Source of the DNA: Streptococcus hyointestinalis
GTDB lineage: Bacteria > Bacillota > Bacilli > Lactobacillales > Streptococcaceae
Length of the DNA stretch: 64,000 nt
Reading direction: 5' to 3'
Assembly (NCBI RefSeq): GCF_011039275.1
Contig: NZ_JAAKGB010000001.1
Span: 1,674,001 to 1,738,000 of the forward strand
Shown here: positions 26,010-35,517 of the stretch, piece after piece
Layout: each line of letters starts with the position of its first letter
Numbering within the stretch: the first letter of the stretch is position 1
The notes under the pieces: model-generated
Told to the model about the DNA's origin: nothing
Seen by the model: the letters and a program-made list of their open reading frames with translations, nothing else
Database searches by the model: none
Translations under genes and position numbers: made by a program

Positions 26010-26872
26010 AGCTGATGATAGGCATCGTAGACCTCTTGACGTGTTCTGCCAAGCTCTTTTGCCACTTTCTTAATAGCCTGTGTTGGCTTTAATCCATTAG
26101 AAATATACTGCTCTACTGCCTGTACAGGGTCAACATCAGATGTTAGATTTTCTGACTCTTTATTCTGCATTTTTCCAGAAACGATGAGCAGGCACTCACC
26201 TTTTAGAGGTGTTTCTTTGATGGCTTCTAAAAGTTCTGTGATGGTGCCACGTTGGTACTCTTCAAAGACCTTGGTTAGTTCTCGCACCAAGACAACTGGT
26301 CGATTGCCGTAGACCGTTTTCATATTTTCCAGCGTGCTTACGACACGATAAGGCGATTCGTAGAAAATCTGTGTCTCTGGATAGTCTTTTTTCGCCTCAA
26401 AAAAAGCTTGCTGCTGTCCTTTCTTACGAGGTAAAAAGCCGTAAAAAACATGCGGCTGCGGCGCTAAGCCACTGGCTATAAGCGCTGTGATACCAGCGCT
26501 AGCACCAGGCAATGCCACAACAGGGATGTCTTTCTCAATAGCTGCCACAACCAAATCATGCCCTGGATCAGAAATGGATGGCATCCCAGCATCAGAAACC
26601 TGCGCCAGCGATTTTCCAGACGCTAGCAAATCAAGGAGATAAGGAATCTTTTCATAGGCATTATGCTCATGAAAACTGATTTGCTTTGTGTCAATCTCAA
26701 AGTGCTTTAAGAGAAGCCCTGTGTTTCTTGTATCCTCAGCACAGATAAAATCAACGGTCTGTAGCGTTGTAATCGATCGGTAGGTCATGTCCTCAAGGTT
26801 CCCAATAGGGGTAGGCACCAGATAGAGCGTCCCCAGCTCTTTCTTGCCTTTAAAGCTTTTTTGTACTTGCAT
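26000..26872 (-). CDS. rsmI: 16S rRNA (cytidine-1402-2'-O)-methyltransferase RsmI
   Basis: Methylates the ribose of C1402 in 16S rRNA. The 290-residue tetrapyrrole-methylase-fold protein has GTLYLVPTPIGNLEDMT near the N terminus, ICAEDTRNTGLLL, VSDAGMPSISDPG and VALPGASAGITALIASG, all RsmI signatures. A C-terminal helical segment ends in a RTRQEVYDAYH helix. It is last in the tmk-holB-ricT-yabA-rsmI operon, 2 nt after yabA. Confidence 0.96.
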   Translation of the reverse strand: MQVQKSFKGKKELGTLYLVPTPIGNLEDMTYRSITTLQTVDFICAEDTRNTGLLLKHFEIDTKQISFHEHNAYEKIPYLLDLLASGKSLAQVSDAGMPSISDPGHDLVVAAIEKDIPVVALPGASAGITALIASGLAPQPHVFYGFLPRKKGQQQAFFEAKKDYPETQIFYESPYRVVSTLENMKTVYGNRPVVLVRELTKVFEEYQRGTITELLEAIKETPLKGECLLIVSGKMQNKESENLTSDVDPVQAVEQYISNGLKPTQAIKKVAKELGRTRQEVYDAYHQLNK

Positions 26873-26874
26873 GG

Positions 26875-27195
26875 CTAGCCCCTATCTAACAACTCTTGGC
26901 AAAACATGCACTCTTCTTCATTTTCACGACGCTGTCCGTAAAAGGAATTGCAGATATGAAAACCATCCTCGTAGATACTCTCTAAGTGCTCTTTTCCTTG
27001 CGTCGAGTTTTTAGCCTGCTTTTCATGCTCGAGCTGACCCAAGCGCTCTCTCAACTTGGTGTTTTCAATGCGCAACTGGGTATTTTCTTCGATGAGTTGT
27101 TGAAATTGTTTTTTGAGCGTATCAGCTTCTGCTAAAGTGACCATCAAGTTTTGGGTCAAATCATCAAAAGCGTCAAACAATTCTTTTTTATCCAT
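26875..27195 (-). CDS. yabA: DNA replication initiation control protein YabA
   Basis: Negative regulator of replication initiation bridging DnaA and the DnaN clamp. The 106-residue protein has an N-terminal leucine-rich coiled coil (about 10-60) and a C-terminal zinc-binding module with HICNSFYG and CMFCQELL cysteines. It overlaps ricT by 8 nt and lies in the conserved tmk-holB-ricT-yabA-rsmI order. Confidence 0.95.
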   Translation of the reverse strand: MDKKELFDAFDDLTQNLMVTLAEADTLKKQFQQLIEENTQLRIENTKLRERLGQLEHEKQAKNSTQGKEHLESIYEDGFHICNSFYGQRRENEEECMFCQELLDRG

Positions 27196-27988
27196 GTGAT
27201 TGAAACTCCTCTAGGGTATAAATAACAGGAACCACCGCTCCTTTTAAGGAGACTTTGATGGTTTTGGCAAAGATGTCAATCGCTAAAACCTCTCCTTGAC
27301 CATCTTGAGTATCAATGAGCTCACCAATATCAGGAAAGTCAGCCATTGCTTCCTCATAAAAAGCTTCTTCGTAATTGAGACAGCATTTTAGCCGTCCGCA
27401 CAGCCCATTGCCCTTGCCTGAGGTGATAGACAGGCCTTGATTTTTCACCATTTTGATGGAAACAGGCGGAAACTCACCTAGAAAAGTCGAACAGCAAAGC
27501 GCTCTCCCGCAAGGTCCAAGACCACCATAGACTTTTGACTCCTCTCGGCTATTGATTTGACGCAACTCAATCCGCATACGAAAATAGCTCGCCAAATCAC
27601 GCAACAAACCTCTAAAGTCCACACGCCCATCAGCCGTAAAGGTAATCAGCACATGGTCACGATCCAGCGGAAAAACAATAGTCACTAGGTTCATCTTGAG
27701 CTTGCTACGCCTGATGAGTTCATTGACATCAGAAAAAGCGTCTGCTGCTTGCTTTCGGTTTTCATCCGCTATCTGAAAATCACGCTGATTTGCCTGTCTC
27801 ACAAAGGTAGGCAGTTTACTTGGCAGGCGATTTGCCTCTATCTCTTTAGGTTTTGTGATGACTTGTGCCAAGTGCGTGCCTTTTTTGTGCTTGACAACAA
27901 CAAAGCTCTCTAGAGCAAGGGCGCTTTCTGTTTCCAGATAGTTCACCTGCCCTGTTTCTCTATCTTTTATCTTTACTACTTGTGTCAT
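27188..27988 (-). CDS. ricT: PSP1-domain protein RicT/YaaT
   Basis: From the ATG at 27988 the protein has 266 residues ([14 protein letters not shown]...). The PSP1 C-terminal domain carries [16 protein letters not shown] and [18 protein letters not shown], the cysteine clusters that bind Fe-S cofactors in the RicA-RicF-RicT complex, which promotes RNA processing by RNase Y. The start overlaps the holB stop as ATGA. YlbF, a RicF relative, is encoded at 35507-35959 in this window. Confidence 0.93.
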   Translation of the reverse strand: MTQVVKIKDRETGQVNYLETESALALESFVVVKHKKGTHLAQVITKPKEIEANRLPSKLPTFVRQANQRDFQIADENRKQAADAFSDVNELIRRSKLKMNLVTIVFPLDRDHVLITFTADGRVDFRGLLRDLASYFRMRIELRQINSREESKVYGGLGPCGRALCCSTFLGEFPPVSIKMVKNQGLSITSGKGNGLCGRLKCCLNYEEAFYEEAMADFPDIGELIDTQDGQGEVLAIDIFAKTIKVSLKGAVVPVIYTLEEFQSHG

Positions 27989-28866
27989 GATAATACCATA
28001 TATTCTAGTGCATTTTGAAAACTGACGTTCTTTCTCCACATGTCATAGGACTGATGGAGCCCTTCTAAAAGCGCTCGTGCGGCTTTTTCATTGAGGTGTT
28101 TGGCTAGCAGCAAGGTCAAAAACTGATAAGCAAGCTCCTGTTCAGACTTATCACTAGCAAGTGCGGCTAAGCGTGAAACCTCAAGATAGGCTTGATTGCG
28201 ATTTTTGAGCAGCATGTCCACAAACTCTTGACACTCATTGATGAGCGCTAAGCTCTGATTGTTTGCTATCAACTGCTCGAGGTCTGCACTGTCCTTTGCC
28301 ACACCAGCTAGGAGATAAGCTTGGCTCTTTAGAAAGCCCTTTTGCTCCGCCATATGCTCGAGATAGGCTTGATTTCTAGGAAAATGAAAAACTTGCGTAC
28401 GACTCTTGATAGTAGCCAGCACCTTACTCTCGTCGCTAGTCAGTAAAATAATCAAGACCGAGCTCTGTGGCTCTTCGATGACTTTTAGGAGACTATTTGC
28501 GGCATTGACGTGCATTTTTTCACAGTCTTTGATGATAAAGACTTGATTTTCACCTTCAAAGCCAGAACTTGAAAATTCTTTAATCAAGTTTCTGATAGTT
28601 TCAGTTTTGATACTATTGCCACTAGGTGTCACCAGCTTGACATCTGAAAACTCCCCTTGACTAATCAAACGGCAAGAACGACACCTACCACAGGGCAGCT
28701 TGTCTTGGAGATTGTCACAAAAACGGCTCTGCGCTAAAAATAGCGCCATCTCAAAGCTAGCAAAACCACCTGAAAAAAGATAAGCATGACTGAGCCTATT
28801 GGTCTGTAAAATGGTCTTAAACTGCTGAAAAAGCTGAGGTTGTAACTGTTCAATCTCTGATGTCAT
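27985..28866 (-). CDS. holB: DNA polymerase III delta' subunit
   Basis: Clamp-loader subunit. 293 residues with an AAA+-like fold and the zinc module [16 protein letters not shown] (about 50-65). RVC-type sequences such as [15 protein letters not shown] follow. It overlaps tmk by 4 nt (ATGA) and ricT by 4 nt. No Walker A is seen, as expected for delta'. Confidence 0.95.
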   Translation of the reverse strand: MTSEIEQLQPQLFQQFKTILQTNRLSHAYLFSGGFASFEMALFLAQSRFCDNLQDKLPCGRCRSCRLISQGEFSDVKLVTPSGNSIKTETIRNLIKEFSSSGFEGENQVFIIKDCEKMHVNAANSLLKVIEEPQSSVLIILLTSDESKVLATIKSRTQVFHFPRNQAYLEHMAEQKGFLKSQAYLLAGVAKDSADLEQLIANNQSLALINECQEFVDMLLKNRNQAYLEVSRLAALASDKSEQELAYQFLTLLLAKHLNEKAARALLEGLHQSYDMWRKNVSFQNALEYMVLS

Positions 28867-29507
28867 AGGACAGCCTTCTCCAAAAATCTAAGAACGGTAT
28901 CATAGGTCTCTTTGACGACCTCATCAAGCGGTTTTGTCGCATCAATGGTCACAATGCGATCTGACTCGCTCTCAGCCAGCGCCAGATAGCCATTTCTGAC
29001 CTTTTGGTGAAGTTCTAGCGCTTCTAAGTCTAAGCGATTGACCTCACGACTGGCATTTTGATTGATTCTCTCTAAGCCCACTTCAGACGGCACATCAAAA
29101 TACAAGGTCAGATCAGGCTTTCGTTTATCAGTAGCGTAGTCATTTAACCAAGCAATAGCTGCCTTATCAAGCCCTCGCCCTGCTCCTTGATAGACCACCG
29201 AGCTATCAATAAAACGGTCCATCAAAACAAGACAGCCCTCATTTAGTGCAGGGGCTACCTTTTCCACCCAGTGCTGACGTCTAGCTGCGATGTAGAGCAA
29301 AAGCTCCGTCTTACTATCCATCTGCGTGTGACTGACATCTAAAATCACATCACGAATACGCTCAGAAATCTGAACACCTCCGGGTTCACGAGTGACTAAA
29401 ATAGGCTGAGATACTTCTTCTCTCAAAAGAGGAAGCAGCCTCTCTAAAACCGTTGTTTTGCCTGCTCCATCTGGTCCTTCAAATGATAGCAAGTAGCCGT
29501 TTGTCAT
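28863..29507 (-). CDS. tmk: Thymidylate kinase
   Basis: Phosphorylates dTMP to dTDP. The 214-residue protein has the P-loop [11 protein letters not shown] (about 9-19), the DR(F/Y) motif in [16 protein letters not shown] and the TREPGG segment. It is the first gene of a five-gene operon. The gap to the upstream CBS gene holds a terminator, so a separate promoter is expected at about 29508-29555. Confidence 0.96.
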   Translation of the reverse strand: MTNGYLLSFEGPDGAGKTTVLERLLPLLREEVSQPILVTREPGGVQISERIRDVILDVSHTQMDSKTELLLYIAARRQHWVEKVAPALNEGCLVLMDRFIDSSVVYQGAGRGLDKAAIAWLNDYATDKRKPDLTLYFDVPSEVGLERINQNASREVNRLDLEALELHQKVRNGYLALAESESDRIVTIDATKPLDEVVKETYDTVLRFLEKAVL

Positions 29508-29556
29508 AGCCTGTAGTTCTCCTTTTGTAATTTCTTCTATTGTACCAAAAAATCAG

Positions 29557-29588
29557 CAAAAAAACACCGCTAAGCGTGGCGGTGTTTT
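29557..29588 (-). terminator. Terminator of the CBS-ACT gene
   Basis: 10-bp stem AAAACACCGC / GCGGTGTTTT with an 8-nt loop and a T-run on the minus strand. Confidence 0.85.
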
Positions 29589-29592
29589 CAAC

Positions 29593-30249
29593 TTAAAGAG
29601 CCTTAGCCTGCGTTTGCTCAACAGCCTCAATGGTTACAGGGACATCCGAAAAAATCGCCTTGACTTTATCATCAGAGTGGTGCCCTTCAAGCTGAATTTC
29701 AATAGTGGATTTGCTCGTATTGTGCTCCGCAATCACAATACGTTTGATATTAATTCCTGCTTTAGAAATAGCGTCAACAGCCTTGGCAAGTGTGCCTACA
29801 CTATCCTCACCTAAAAGTACAAGACGAGTTCCCACTTCACCATATCCAGACACTTCTAGGAATGCTTTGAAAATGTCCTTGTCTGTGATGATACCATAGA
29901 CTTGGTCATTGTCCACAACAGGCAAAATGCTCACGTTATTTTTCATCATGATGTAGATAGCGTCCTCAAGACTAGCATAGCGTGACACCGTGTAGACTTT
30001 TTTAATCATAATATCACGGATTTTAGTCTTGTTGAGCAGATAGTTCATCTCATAGATAGAGAGACTGGTTGCTTTTGATGGCGTTGCCTCCGCCATAACG
30101 CCTTCTGTCACAATACCGACTAGTTTGTCATTTTCAATCACAGGGAGACGACGTAAACCTTGCTCACGCAAAAGGTCTGTTGCTTGCGCCACCGTCGTAT
30201 CTGGTGAAATAAACACAACTTTTTTTGTCATATAATCTTTAACTGCCAT
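29593..30249 (-). CDS. CBS-pair protein with C-terminal ACT-like domain (AcuB-like)
   Basis: 218 residues: two CBS motifs (about 1-60 and 75-135), with TVAQATDLLREQGLRRLPVIEND and YTVSRYASLEDAIYIMM. They are followed by an ACT-like domain (about 140-210; VGTLAKAVDAISKAGINIKRIVI). CBS pairs bind adenosyl ligands and ACT domains often bind amino acids, so it may sense energy state or branched-chain amino acids. It sits next to the liv operon; AcuB naming is by similarity only. AAGAGG precedes the ATG and a TATAAT lies at about 30290-30295. Confidence 0.85.
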   Translation of the reverse strand: MAVKDYMTKKVVFISPDTTVAQATDLLREQGLRRLPVIENDKLVGIVTEGVMAEATPSKATSLSIYEMNYLLNKTKIRDIMIKKVYTVSRYASLEDAIYIMMKNNVSILPVVDNDQVYGIITDKDIFKAFLEVSGYGEVGTRLVLLGEDSVGTLAKAVDAISKAGINIKRIVIAEHNTSKSTIEIQLEGHHSDDKVKAIFSDVPVTIEAVEQTQAKAL

Positions 30250-30334
30250 AGCTCTTTCCTCTTTCTAAAGCGAAATCTTTTTCTATTCTATTATATCACT
30301 TTTTTAACCGTTTTCACATCGTTTTCTGCTCATA

Positions 30335-30363
30335 TTTTCAAAAATAAGATATTTTGTTATAAT
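30335..30363 (+). promoter_or_regulatory. Promoter of the candidate small RNA
   Basis: TTTTCA, 17 nt, TGT-TATAAT (extended -10, ending 30363), on the strand opposite to all neighbouring genes. Confidence 0.6.
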
Positions 30364-30369
30364 AGCACC

Positions 30370-30497
30370 TGAAAAAAGACGATAAAAAGGAAATTGTGCA
30401 ATCGCATAGAATAAAATGATTAAATGGCTATGATTTCTATAGCCTATCAACAGACCAAGTCCATGCAAAAAACAGAAGCCTAGGCTTCTGTTTTTTT
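30370..30497 (+). ncRNA. Candidate intergenic small RNA between the CBS gene and livF
   Basis: A promoter at 30335-30363 and a terminator hairpin (AAACAGAAGCC / GGCTTCTGTTT, 30469-30491, then T7) define a ~128-nt transcript. It includes a hairpin GGCTAT-ATAGCC (about 30425-30443). Only very short frames occur (7 codons from GTG after AAAGGA, then ATG-5 codons), so it is more likely regulatory RNA. The terminator is bidirectional and also serves livF. No family recognised. Confidence 0.5.
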
Positions 30498-31209
30498 AAC
30501 CACCAAGATAAGCTTTACGCACTTCGTCAGAGGCGAGCAGCTCTTGTCCAGTACCTGAGAGGACGATTTTTCCTGTCTCAAGCACGTAACCACGGTCAGC
30601 AATAGCTAGCGCTTTGTTGGCATTTTGCTCAACGAGAAGCACCGTTGTGCCTTGCTTTTGGATGTCTTGGATAATATCAAAGATTTCTTGAATGAAGATT
30701 GGAGCAAGCCCCATAGATGGCTCATCAAGAAGGAGCAATTTAGGACGGCTCATCAACGCACGCCCCATAGCAAGCATTTGTTGCTCACCACCTGAGAGCG
30801 TTGCAGCGTCTTGATTCTTACGTTCCTCTAAGCGTGGGAAGCGCTCAAAAATTATCTTCAGATTTTTTTGATTTTGCTCACGGTCGTTATGTAAGAATGC
30901 ACCCATTTCCAAATTTTCCATAACGGTCAATCCTGAAAAAACATGACGTCCTTCTGGGACTTGTGATAGCCCATTGGCGACGATTTTTCGAGCAGGTGCT
31001 TTTTCGATAGATTCTTCCAAGAAAGAGATAGAGCCTTCACTTGGGCGTACAAGCCCTGAGATGGTACGTAAAATAGATGTTTTACCCGCACCATTCGCTC
31101 CGATAAGCGTCACAACCTCGCCTTCGTTCACCTCAAAGGAGACATTTTTGACAGCTTGGATAACGCCATAATGGATGGATAGATTATCAACTGTTAACAT
31201 TGCACTCAC
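30496..31209 (-). CDS. livF: Branched-chain amino acid ABC transporter ATPase LivF
   Basis: 237-residue ATPase with Walker A GANGAGKTS, signature LSGGEQQMLAMGRAL and Walker B LLLLDEPSMGLAP, the LivF-specific 'SMGLAP' wording. The GTG start at 31209 overlaps the last base of the livG stop, and GGAGG lies 9 nt upstream within livG. Final gene of livJHMGF. Confidence 0.95.
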   Translation of the reverse strand: MSAMLTVDNLSIHYGVIQAVKNVSFEVNEGEVVTLIGANGAGKTSILRTISGLVRPSEGSISFLEESIEKAPARKIVANGLSQVPEGRHVFSGLTVMENLEMGAFLHNDREQNQKNLKIIFERFPRLEERKNQDAATLSGGEQQMLAMGRALMSRPKLLLLDEPSMGLAPIFIQEIFDIIQDIQKQGTTVLLVEQNANKALAIADRGYVLETGKIVLSGTGQELLASDEVRKAYLGG

Positions 31210-31973
31210 TATGCTTCACCTCCAAGATAAGCCTCGATTACTCGCTTATCGTTTTTAATCTCATCTGGCGTTCCGTGCGCAATCACACGTCCATACTCAA
31301 GAACGTAGATACGCTCTGTTACTTCCATGACAAGACTCATATCATGCTCAATCAACATGATTGTGATGTTAAATTCTTCTTTAATTTGACGAATCAACTG
31401 GGTCAATTCTGCCGTTTCTTGCGGATTCATCCCAGCAGCTGGCTCATCAAGAAACAAAATCTTAGGCTCAGTAGCAAGAGCACGCACAATTTCCAAACGA
31501 CGTTGTTGTCCATAAGGAAGATTCTTAGCCAAAGTGTCTGCCTCGCCATCCAAATCAAAGATAGCAAGCAAATCTAGGGCTTTTTGTCTCAACTCTTTTT
31601 CGCTACTGTAGTAGCTTGGTAGGCGCAAGAGACTTGCGACAATATTTTGCTTGTGACTGTTAGCAAGCCCAACAAGCACATTGTCTAAAACAGTCATTTC
31701 CTTAAAGAGACGGATATTTTGGAAAGTACGTGAAAGCCCAAGAGCTGCGATGTGATAGGGCTTTTTGCCGTTTAGGAGATTGCCATCCAGTGTAATCGTC
31801 CCTTCACTTGGCTCATAGACGCCTGTCAAAAGGTTAAAGAGTGTTGTTTTACCAGCACCGTTTGGTCCGATAAGACCAACCAACTCACCCTCATTTAGCT
31901 CCAAGGTCACATCCCCTACAGCTGTCAGTCCGCCAAAGTTTTTCGTTAAATGTTTGACATCAAGAAGTGCCAT
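31209..31973 (-). CDS. livG: Branched-chain amino acid ABC transporter ATPase LivG
   Basis: 254-residue ATPase, Walker A GPNGAGKTT, signature YGQQRRLEIVRAL and Walker B ILFLDEPAAGMNP, with the extra helical insert and C-terminal extension (RVIEAYLGGEA) typical of LivG. It overlaps livM and livF by one base each, so the permease and ATPase genes are tightly coupled. Confidence 0.95.
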   Translation of the reverse strand: MALLDVKHLTKNFGGLTAVGDVTLELNEGELVGLIGPNGAGKTTLFNLLTGVYEPSEGTITLDGNLLNGKKPYHIAALGLSRTFQNIRLFKEMTVLDNVLVGLANSHKQNIVASLLRLPSYYSSEKELRQKALDLLAIFDLDGEADTLAKNLPYGQQRRLEIVRALATEPKILFLDEPAAGMNPQETAELTQLIRQIKEEFNITIMLIEHDMSLVMEVTERIYVLEYGRVIAHGTPDEIKNDKRVIEAYLGGEA

Positions 31974-32926
31974 TAGTTTTTGCCCTCCTTATCTTTTTTA
32001 AAGAGCGTTGATAATTTCAACTCACGAGTGCCAAGGAGACCTCCTGGACGAAAGACCATGACTAAGATAAGCGCTAGAGAGTAGATGACCATACGCAAGT
32101 CAGAGAAATTCTGCAAGTACATGTTCAATACACCAAGCACAATCGCAGCCACAATGGTTCCTGTCATAGAGCCTAGTCCACCTAGCACAGCGATGATGAG
32201 ATAGTCAATGGACTTCATAATGGTAAAGTCTTTTGGTACAACGGTACCGATGTAGCCGACATAAAGAGAACCTGCGATACTTGCTGTCATAGCCGCAAAG
32301 GCAAAGGTCATGACCTTAATCTTGGTCGTATTAACCCCCATAGACTCAGCTGCAATCTCGTCCTCGCGCACTGAGATGACCTCACGTCCAATAGAGCTAC
32401 GCAAGAAATTCAACATCAAAATCGCAATCACAACAACAAAGGCATAAACAACTGGCCATGAAGTGTACTGGAGGATATCTGTAAGACCAGCCGCACCATT
32501 AGTAAGCTCACCACCGTTGACGATAGCGATACGGATGATTTCTGCAACCCCAAGTGTAGCAATCGCTAGATAGTCTCCCTTTAGACGTAGCGTTGGAAAA
32601 CCAACGATGACTGCAATCACCCCAGCAATCAATACACCAACTAACATTGAGAGGTAAAAGCCAGCATAAGTGTCATTGTAGCCTGTGATAATAGCTGTCG
32701 CATAAGCTCCAATCGCCATAAATCCTGCTTGACCAAGAGGAAATTGCCCTGTGAAACCAAGCACTAAGTTTGTCCCCATAGCCATGATGATAGAGATACC
32801 CACTCCCATCATAATCTGAATGTAGTAGGCACCTAACATACCTGTACCTGTCAAAAAGGCGAGCAGAAGATAAACTACAACAATGACAGCAGCCCAAGAC
32901 AGTATTGGTTTTAGATTTTGTTTCAT
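31973..32926 (-). CDS. livM: Branched-chain amino acid ABC transporter permease LivM
   Basis: 317 residues with about ten helices and the LivHM-family core GFTGQFPLGQAGFMAIGAY and FRPGGLLG near the C terminus. Forms the membrane channel with LivH. It ends in a basic KKDKEGKN tail and overlaps livG by one base. Confidence 0.94.
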   Translation of the reverse strand: MKQNLKPILSWAAVIVVVYLLLAFLTGTGMLGAYYIQIMMGVGISIIMAMGTNLVLGFTGQFPLGQAGFMAIGAYATAIITGYNDTYAGFYLSMLVGVLIAGVIAVIVGFPTLRLKGDYLAIATLGVAEIIRIAIVNGGELTNGAAGLTDILQYTSWPVVYAFVVVIAILMLNFLRSSIGREVISVREDEIAAESMGVNTTKIKVMTFAFAAMTASIAGSLYVGYIGTVVPKDFTIMKSIDYLIIAVLGGLGSMTGTIVAAIVLGVLNMYLQNFSDLRMVIYSLALILVMVFRPGGLLGTRELKLSTLFKKDKEGKN

Positions 32927-32929
32927 GTT

Positions 32930-33799
32930 TTACACCTTCTCCTTTACATTCTTTCCAAGAATACCTGCTGGACGAATGAGTAAAATAATAATCAAAACAG
33001 CATAAACAACGGCATCTCTGAAACTTGACCAACCAACTGAGATAGAGAAGGTCTCAAGCAATCCAATCAACACACCACCAAGTGCTGCACCAGGGATGAT
33101 ACCAATTCCTCCAAGAACAGCAGCGATAAAGGCTTTAATACCTGGTGTCATCCCCATCAATGGGTCGATTGAGTTATAGTAAAGTCCAATCAAGACCCCA
33201 GCAGCACCTGCAAGCGCTGAGCCAAGGGCAAAGGTAAAGCTGATAGTATGGTTGACGTTGATCCCCATCAACTGCGCCGCATCGCTATCAACAGACACCG
33301 CACGCATGGCTTTCCCCATTTTGGTTTGCTTGACAATAAACTGCAAGGCAACCATCAAAACGATAGAGACACAAAGGATAATCAGCTGCACATTTGTGAT
33401 ACTGATAGAGCCTAGGTTGTATTTGACGGTCTCAATGGCTTGTGGAAAGGCACGCTTGTCAGCCCCTACAAAGTAAACCATGATGTACTCTAGGAAAAAG
33501 GACACACCAATGGCTGTAATCAAGGCTGCAATACGTGTGGAATTGCGCAGTGGACGATAAGCGAGAAACTCGATAACCACTCCTAAAAAGGCAGTGACAA
33601 CCATTGTCAAGACAAGCGCCACAAAGAAATTCATATGATAGGTATTGATGAGATAATAGCCGATAAACGCCCCCATCATGTAAATATCACCGTGAGCAAA
33701 GTTAATCAACTTGATGATACCATAAACCATTGTATATCCTAGAGCGAGCAGCGCATAAACGCTTCCTAGGATAAGCCCATTAACGAGCTGTTGTAACAT
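32930..33799 (-). CDS. livH: Branched-chain amino acid ABC transporter permease LivH
   Basis: 289 residues from the ATG at 33799 (MLQQLVNGLILGSVYALLALG, the family N terminus). An 18-codon longer frame extends into the livJ-livH gap. Core motif INFAHGDIYMMGAFI and end LIRPAGILGK are typical. The ribosome-binding site (GGGTG) is modest. It lies 3 nt upstream of livM. Confidence 0.94.
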   Translation of the reverse strand: MLQQLVNGLILGSVYALLALGYTMVYGIIKLINFAHGDIYMMGAFIGYYLINTYHMNFFVALVLTMVVTAFLGVVIEFLAYRPLRNSTRIAALITAIGVSFFLEYIMVYFVGADKRAFPQAIETVKYNLGSISITNVQLIILCVSIVLMVALQFIVKQTKMGKAMRAVSVDSDAAQLMGINVNHTISFTFALGSALAGAAGVLIGLYYNSIDPLMGMTPGIKAFIAAVLGGIGIIPGAALGGVLIGLLETFSISVGWSSFRDAVVYAVLIIILLIRPAGILGKNVKEKV

Positions 33800-33830
33800 G
33801 TTGTTCACCCAACTTTCTAACAAATAATAA

Positions 33831-33877
33831 GGGAAGCAGAAGAAACCTGACACGACTTGGCAGTCACTCCACTTCCC
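33831..33877 (-). promoter_or_regulatory. Intercistronic hairpin between livJ and livH
   Basis: GGGAAG (33831-33836) can pair with CTTCCC (33872-33877) around a ~35-nt loop. No U-run follows. Such structures often protect binding-protein mRNA or reduce downstream expression; effect here is inferred. Confidence 0.3.
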
Positions 33878-33902
33878 ATCTTACTAACTCTATGTAAACT
33901 TC

Positions 33903-35075
33903 CTACTCGTCAGGGTTGACGATGACTGATGAGCTTTCTACGCCATTTGTCAAACCAATAACAGGGACTGACTTGACAGGATTGTGCTTGCTGTTCATAG
34001 TCATCTTACCTGTCACACCCTCAAAATTCTTCAACTTAGCCAGTGCTTTTGCGATATCTTTTGAATTTTCAGCATTTTCACTCGCTTTTGCGACCATATA
34101 GACAGAGTCATAAGCTAGGGCAGCAAACATTGAAGGTTTTTCGCCATATTTTTTCTCATAGTTTTTAGCAAAGGCTGCTGCTTTATCAGAGCTGGCTGCT
34201 GAAAATCCTGAGATGTAGTAAATGTCATTGACATTTTTCTTGCCGGCAAGCTCGATGAGTTTGGCATCCGCAAAGCCATCTGGTCCAGCAATCGGCTGAC
34301 TAATGCCCATTTCACGGGCTTGCTTGATAATGGTACCTGTTTCATTGTAGTAACCTGGCATGATAATGGCATCAAAATCAAGTTTTTTGATATTAGTTAA
34401 GGCAGATTGGAAATCGGTATCGCCTGATTGGAAGGCAAGCTCACTAACGATAGTGCCTTTGTAGTGCTTTTTAAACTCTTTAGCAATCCCTTTTCCGTAA
34501 TCGCTAGAGTTATCGTAGTAGAGGACAACTTTCTTAGCGTTGAGGTTGTTAGAAGCAAAGGTTGAAAGGATTTGACCTTGATAACTGTCGATAAAGGTCG
34601 TTCTAAAGACGTACTCCTTGGTTTCACCTTTTTTCGTAACCGTCAAGTCATCTGTCGTACCAGACGGTGTCACCAGTGGAACACCTGCTAGCTGTGAGCT
34701 TGGCGCTGCTGACGCTGTCGCACCAGATGTCGCTGGACCAACGATAGCATTGACCTTTTCTTGAGTCGTAAGACTCGTCGCTACCGTCGCCGCCTCGCTG
34801 TTATCTGATTTATTATCCTTAGAGGTGACTTCGATTTTTTTCCCGTTAATACCACCAGCTTTGTTCAATTCTTCGACTGCCATCATGGCACCCTTTTTCT
34901 CAGCCGAGCCATAAGCAGACACACTTCCTGTCAACTCAAAGTTCAAACCAAGCTTAAATGTCTCACCAATCTCTGTACCAGCTGCTGATGAGCTGACACT
35001 AGGCGGAGAACTACAAGCTGCTAAAAAAACAGTAGAGATAAAGGCAACTGCTGCAAGAGCAAATTTTTTCTTCAT
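33903..35075 (-). CDS. livJ: Branched-chain amino acid-binding lipoprotein LivJ
   Basis: 390-residue periplasmic-binding-protein fold. The N terminus is a lipoprotein signal MKKKFALAAVAFISTVFLAAC with lipobox LAAC (Cys21) and a Ser-rich linker. Type I SBP motifs include FELTGSVSAYGSAEKKGA and the GPATSGATASAAP hinge. It is the first gene of livJHMGF, delivering Leu/Ile/Val to LivHM; specificity is from family knowledge. CodY-like control is seen in the promoter. Confidence 0.95.
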   Translation of the reverse strand: MKKKFALAAVAFISTVFLAACSSPPSVSSSAAGTEIGETFKLGLNFELTGSVSAYGSAEKKGAMMAVEELNKAGGINGKKIEVTSKDNKSDNSEAATVATSLTTQEKVNAIVGPATSGATASAAPSSQLAGVPLVTPSGTTDDLTVTKKGETKEYVFRTTFIDSYQGQILSTFASNNLNAKKVVLYYDNSSDYGKGIAKEFKKHYKGTIVSELAFQSGDTDFQSALTNIKKLDFDAIIMPGYYNETGTIIKQAREMGISQPIAGPDGFADAKLIELAGKKNVNDIYYISGFSAASSDKAAAFAKNYEKKYGEKPSMFAALAYDSVYMVAKASENAENSKDIAKALAKLKNFEGVTGKMTMNSKHNPVKSVPVIGLTNGVESSSVIVNPDE

Positions 35076-35119
35076 CTATCCTTCTCCTTAATTCTATCTT
35101 AAAATTAAATACATGTATA

Positions 35120-35148
35120 AGGATACAGAATTATCAGAAAACTGTCAA
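35120..35148 (-). promoter_or_regulatory. liv operon promoter with a CodY-like box
   Basis: Minus strand: TTGACA (35143-35148), 17 nt, TATCCT (35120-35125). On the plus strand AATTATCAGAAAACT (35129-35143) matches the CodY consensus at 13 of 15 positions and lies across the spacer. Confidence 0.7.
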
Positions 35149-35211
35149 GGCTTTTCTTTTAATTTATTGCAAATCATTTGAAAAAGGCTTTCAGAAAAAG
35201 CCCTTTCACCT

Positions 35212-35517
35212 TTATTTGAGTAGCGTTATATCCTTTTGTGGCGTAATTTTTAATTGTTCATCTGCTGCGATTCTAGAAAGATTTCCCACAAAATCTCTAT
35301 CAAGATCATCTTGTTTTGAGGGTCTCACTTTCTTAACAAATTTTAATTTTTCTAATTCAGCTATCGTATCTTCACATAAAATCGCATCGAGATATAAAAT
35401 CACATAGCGCATGCGCCTAGAGTGGTACAAAATATCACCGTATTTTTGCAATTTTCTCACATCACGATTGTAGTACAGATAAACTGCTAAGCTCTTTCGT
35501 TTGGCATTATTGATCAT
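35212..35517 (-). CDS. ylbG: YlbG family protein (DUF2129, UPF0298)
   Basis: 101 residues from ATG at 35517 (MINNAKRKSLAVYLYYNRDVRKLQKYGDI...). A conserved small protein of Bacilli with unknown function. It overlaps ylbF by 11 nt, as in other Firmicutes where the genes are neighbours. A hairpin just after the stop (35177-35205) with a T-run probably ends the transcript. Confidence 0.85.
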   Translation of the reverse strand: MINNAKRKSLAVYLYYNRDVRKLQKYGDILYHSRRMRYVILYLDAILCEDTIAELEKLKFVKKVRPSKQDDLDRDFVGNLSRIAADEQLKITPQKDITLLK

